From the NCBI GenBank assembly GCA_946885905.1, contig CAMPHL010000011.1, positions 1 through 16,034 on the forward strand: 16,034 bases of DNA, written 5' to 3'. The notes below the pieces were generated by a model that worked only from the letters and a program-made list of their open reading frames with translations, made no database searches and was not told the origin of the DNA. Of this stretch, positions 13,425 through 16,034 are shown one piece after another (the first letter of the stretch is position 1; every line of letters begins with the position of its first letter). This DNA is from an uncultured Pseudomonadota bacterium. GTDB taxonomy: Bacteria > Pseudomonadota > Gammaproteobacteria > Burkholderiales > Usitatibacteraceae. The position numbers were made by a program, and so were the translations under genes.

Positions 13425-14270
13425 ATGATCGATACCAGCCTGCCCACGTTCGAGCGCGACGTCATCGAAGCTTCCCAGGAAGTCCCGGTGCTGCTCGACT
13501 TCTGGGCTCCCTGGTGCGAGCCCTGCCACGAGATGGGGCCGGTGCTCGAGCGCCTCGAGCGCGAGTACGGCGGCCGCTTCCAGCTCGTGAAGGCCAACGC
13601 CGACGACAACGCGGAGCTGCTCGCCTCCTTCGGGCTCGAATCGCTCCCGCACGTGGTCGCCTTCGTGGGCGGCAACGCGGTGGCGCAGTTCGCCGGGGCC
13701 CAGCCCGAATTCTTCCTGCGCGCCTTCGTCGAGCGCCTGATCCCCGACCCGGCCGGACTCGAGCACCGCTGCGCGCGCAACGCGCTCACCCTGGGGCAGG
13801 AAGCCATCGCCGAAAGCCATTTGCGAACCGCGCTCGCGCTCGATCCGTCGAGCGACGCGGCACGCCTGGACTTCGTCGGGCTGCTGCTCAATCGAGGCGA
13901 CGTGGTTGGCGCGCGGGCCCACTTCGGACTCCTCTCTTCCAACGCACAGGCGTGCGCGGCCTATGGCACCACGCGCGAGCGGCTCGAGACTGCCGAGCTC
14001 GCGGCGCTGCTGCCCCCGCCCGAGCACCTCGAGCGACGCATCGAATTCGACGGGAACGACCTGCAGGCGCGCTCGGAGCTCGCCGAGCTGATGATCGCCC
14101 AGGGCGACTTCGAGCCGGCGATGGAGCAGTTGCTTGAAATCGCGCGGCGCGACCGCAGCTTCAGGGAAGACGTCGGGCGGCGCAGGCTGCTCGAGGTCTT
14201 CGAGCTCGCCGCTGCCTATCCCGAGCTGGTTTCGGAATACCGCGCGCGGCTCTCGGCGGTGATCTTCTGA
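13425..14270 (+). CDS. Thioredoxin-TPR protein, CnoX/YbbN-like
   Basis: 281 residues. A thioredoxin domain at about 1-110 has the active site W-C-E-P-C (Trp30 to Cys34) and cis-Pro75 (S-L-P-H-V). It is followed by a helical TPR-like region with repeats around L-G-Q-E-A-I-A-E-S-H-L-R-T-A-L-A-L-D-P and S-E-L-A-E-L-M-I-A-Q-G-D-F-E-P-A-M-E-Q-L. This is the CnoX (YbbN) architecture: a redox-linked holdase that hands clients to GroEL/DnaK. Both active-site cysteines are present, unlike E. coli YbbN (SxxC). The central residue is Glu rather than Gly. GGGGAGGA nine bases upstream fixes the ATG. No signal peptide, so cytoplasmic. Confidence 0.93.
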   Translation: MIDTSLPTFERDVIEASQEVPVLLDFWAPWCEPCHEMGPVLERLEREYGGRFQLVKANADDNAELLASFGLESLPHVVAFVGGNAVAQFAGAQPEFFLRAFVERLIPDPAGLEHRCARNALTLGQEAIAESHLRTALALDPSSDAARLDFVGLLLNRGDVVGARAHFGLLSSNAQACAAYGTTRERLETAELAALLPPPEHLERRIEFDGNDLQARSELAELMIAQGDFEPAMEQLLEIARRDRSFREDVGRRRLLEVFELAAAYPELVSEYRARLSAVIF

Positions 14271-14294
14271 CGGTTCCGCACCCGACGCCGTCCT

Positions 14295-14315
14295 GTCCGG
14301 AGAATCTTCCGGGAC
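14295..14315 (+). terminator. Weak candidate terminator after the thioredoxin-TPR gene
   Basis: GTCCGGA and TTCCGGGAC form a stem of about seven pairs with one bulged G around a short AT-rich loop, followed by a broken T-rich stretch (CCTTTAACTCCTTT). Position, 25 bases after the stop codon, is right; the T tract is poor. Confidence 0.35.
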
Positions 14316-14371
14316 GCCTTTAACTCCTTTGGGGGCGTGGAGGGCAGGCCGGCGCCCGGGGTCGGAAAAAT

Positions 14372-14384
14372 GGTGTCAGACACC
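14372..14384. repeat. Palindromic repeat copy 3
   Basis: GGTGTCAGACACC, with A-rich left flank (GGAAAAAT). It is the first of the second pair in the window; the next copy is centred 40 bp away. Between them a weak CTGG...CCAG stem occupies the same place as the hairpin in the first pair. Confidence 0.75.
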
Positions 14385-14411
14385 CTGGCTGCCCATCCAG
14401 TCTGGAAAAAT

Positions 14412-14424
14412 GGTGTCTGACACC
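14412..14424. repeat. Palindromic repeat copy 4
   Basis: GGTGTCTGACACC inside a longer, nearly perfect inverted repeat reaching from about 14404 to 14431 (GGAAAAAT left, ATTTTCC right). A run of six C and the TTG start of mnmC follow within 17 bases of the core. Confidence 0.78.
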
Positions 14425-14440
14425 ATTTTCCGTACCCCCC

Positions 14441-16034
14441 TTGGTCACCGTCAGCACCGCAACGCTCGAACGTTCCCCCGACGGCACCCCCTTTTCGGCC
14501 GAGTTCGGCGACGTCTACCACTCGGCGCAGGGCGGCCTCGCGCAGGCGAGGCAGGTATTCCTCGGGGGCAACCTATTGCCCGAGCGCTGGCGCGGCCGCG
14601 ATGCCTTCGTCGTGCTCGAGACGGGTTTCGGTCTCGGGCTGAATTTCCTCGCCACGTGGGATGCGTGGCGGGCGGATGCGGGGAAACCCAAGCGGCTGCA
14701 CTTTGTATCGGTGGAGTCGCGTCCCTTCCGCCGCGACGACCTCGCCGCGGCGCTGCGGCCCTTCGCCGAATTGGCGCCGCTCGCCCAAGAGCTCGTCGGC
14801 GCATGGCCGCCCGCCATCGCGGGCTTCCACCGCCTGCACTTCGACTCGGGCCGCGTGATCCTCACGCTGCTGCTGGGCGATGCGCAGGAGCTCCTGCCCC
14901 AGCTCGAGGCCCGTGCCGACGCGCTTTACCTCGACGGTTTCTCCCCGGCCCGCAACCCGCAGCTCTGGTCGCCGCAGGTCGTGCGCGAGCTGGCGCGGAT
15001 CGCCGCGCCGGGGGCCACGCTCGCGACCTGGACCGTGGCGGGGGGCGTGCGCGCTGCCCTGGGAGATGCCGGCTTCACGGTGGAAAAGCGCCCGGGCTTC
15101 GCGTCGAAGCGCGAAATGCTCGCGGGCCGTCGCACGGGCGAGGCCACGCAGGTTCGATCGCAGCGCCGCGCGGTGATCGTCGGCGCGGGCCTCGCCGGCA
15201 CCCTCGCGGCGGAGCGGCTCGCGGCGCGCGAATGGGATGTGGAGATCATCGACGCACGCCCGGCACGCAGCGCTGCCGCCATCGGCCTCGTGCGTCCGAT
15301 CGCGAACATCCGCGACGCGGTGAACGCGCGCCTCTCGCGCGCGGCATTCCTCTATGCGCTGCAGCATTTCCGCGCGATGCAGGCCGAAGGCCTCGACCTG
15401 CGATGGAACCGCTGCGGCGTGCTTCAGGTCGCTGCCGATGACGAGGAAGCGCGCCGGTTCGAGGCGATCGCGAGCTCGCAGGGCTATCCGCGGGAGTTCC
15501 TGCGCTACGTGGATGGGCCCGAGGCGGAATCGATCGCAAAGCGCGCCACACGCCGGGGCGGGTGGTGGTTCGAGAGCGGGGCCGTCGTGGCGCCCGAGGA
15601 CCTCGCGATCGCAAGCTTCGCGCGCAGCGGCGCACGGGTCCGGCGCACGCCGGGCAGGGCGGTCGAGCGCATCGAGCGTGAGGCGCGCGCATGGCGCGCG
15701 CTCGACGCGGACGGCCGCGTGATCGCGGAGGCGCCGGTGCTGATCCTCGCCAACGCGGCCGATGCGAAACGCCTGCTGCCTCAAGCGCGGCTCTCGCTCT
15801 CGGCCGTGCGAGGCCAGGTGACCTACCTGCCACCGGGCGCGAAGCCGGCGCTCGACGTGGTCGTAAGCGGGACCGGTTACGTCGCGCCCTTTCCGGACGG
15901 CGGACACTGCATCGGCGCCAGCTACGCCCACGACGATCCCGACGCGAGCGTGCGCCTGGCCGACCACCGTGGAAATCTCGAGCGCGCCGAGGCGATGCTT
16001 CCCGGTGTCACCGCGGGCCTCGACCCCGCCTCCC
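14441..16034 (+). CDS. mnmC: Bifunctional tRNA modification enzyme MnmC (5' part, runs off window)
   Basis: 531 codons are visible and still open at the edge; the family is usually about 620-660 residues. MnmC finishes the wobble-uridine mnm5(s2)U34 modification of tRNA: its C-terminal FAD domain removes the carboxymethyl group and its N-terminal domain methylates the amine with SAM. N-terminal markers are D-G-T-P-F-S-A-E-F-G-D-V-Y-H-S, the SAM loop E-T-G-F-G-L-G-L-N-F and L-Y-L-D-G-F-S-P-A-R-N-P-Q-L-W. The FAD part starts at V-I-V-G-A-G-L-A-G-T-L-A-A-E-R-L. The start is unusual: after an in-frame stop at 14321 the only ATG/GTG/TTG before the conserved part is TTG 14441. It has no obvious Shine-Dalgarno and lies directly behind a palindromic repeat. 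Confidence 0.92.
   Translation, partial: MVTVSTATLERSPDGTPFSAEFGDVYHSAQGGLAQARQVFLGGNLLPERWRGRDAFVVLETGFGLGLNFLATWDAWRADAGKPKRLHFVSVESRPFRRDDLAAALRPFAELAPLAQELVGAWPPAIAGFHRLHFDSGRVILTLLLGDAQELLPQLEARADALYLDGFSPARNPQLWSPQVVRELARIAAPGATLATWTVAGGVRAALGDAGFTVEKRPGFASKREMLAGRRTGEATQVRSQRRAVIVGAGLAGTLAAERLAAREWDVEIIDARPARSAAAIGLVRPIANIRDAVNARLSRAAFLYALQHFRAMQAEGLDLRWNRCGVLQVAADDEEARRFEAIASSQGYPREFLRYVDGPEAESIAKRATRRGGWWFESGAVVAPEDLAIASFARSGARVRRTPGRAVERIEREARAWRALDADGRVIAEAPVLILANAADAKRLLPQARLSLSAVRGQVTYLPPGAKPALDVVVSGTGYVAPFPDGGHCIGASYAHDDPDASVRLADHRGNLERAEAMLPGVTAGLDPAS

Noticed and set aside
14329..15441. Open frame over the mnmC region in another frame.
   Set aside because: It is an Arg-rich shadow; MnmC methyltransferase and FAD motifs are in the frame starting at TTG 14441.

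Overview
The window reads as a chromosomal segment of a GC-rich betaproteobacterium, probably free-living. Pointers are an orphan Bug/TctC-type solute-binding protein, a DUF3563 small protein, a bifunctional MnmC, strong G/C bias at third codon positions and dense, translationally coupled genes. Genus is not determinable by eye. No RNA genes, CRISPR array, phage or transposase gene is seen.

Region 1 (1-6185, + strand) is one tightly coupled operon whose start lies left of the window. It contains a DUF6691/YeeE-type membrane protein, an unrecognised Cys-rich exported protein, a TctC/Bug binding protein, two tandem DUF885 metalloproteins and an exported metallo-beta-lactamase-fold hydrolase. 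Four junctions are ATGA/GTGA overlaps and one is a 22-base overlap. Five consecutive products carry export signals, so the operon looks devoted to envelope or periplasmic chemistry.

Region 2 (6186-9156) holds a membrane GGDEF protein with a GGEQF active-site variant, an exported S41-peptidase-like protein lacking its nucleophile serine, and a convergent FlK-like hotdog thioesterase. The GGDEF gene appears to have a leaderless promoter, with a CRP/FNR-like dyad centred exactly at -41.5. A palindromic 13-mer, GGTGTCTGACACC, recurs here as a pair about 39 bp apart, plus one copy inside the GGDEF coding sequence.

Region 3 (9157-13304) is the most interesting. A soluble three-PAS histidine kinase and an NtrC-family sigma-54 activator form a coupled two-gene operon. 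Immediately downstream is a near-consensus sigma-54 -24/-12 promoter (12600-12615). Upstream of it, at about -101 and -169, are two copies of a 16-bp dyad. This promoter precedes a DUF3563 small protein and a bacterial globin. The simplest reading is a self-contained signalling module: the kinase senses an internal, perhaps redox or gas, signal and the regulator switches on the small protein and globin.

Region 4 (13305-16034) holds a CnoX/YbbN-like thioredoxin-TPR protein, a second pair of the 13-mer palindromes, and the first 531 codons of mnmC, which runs off the right edge.
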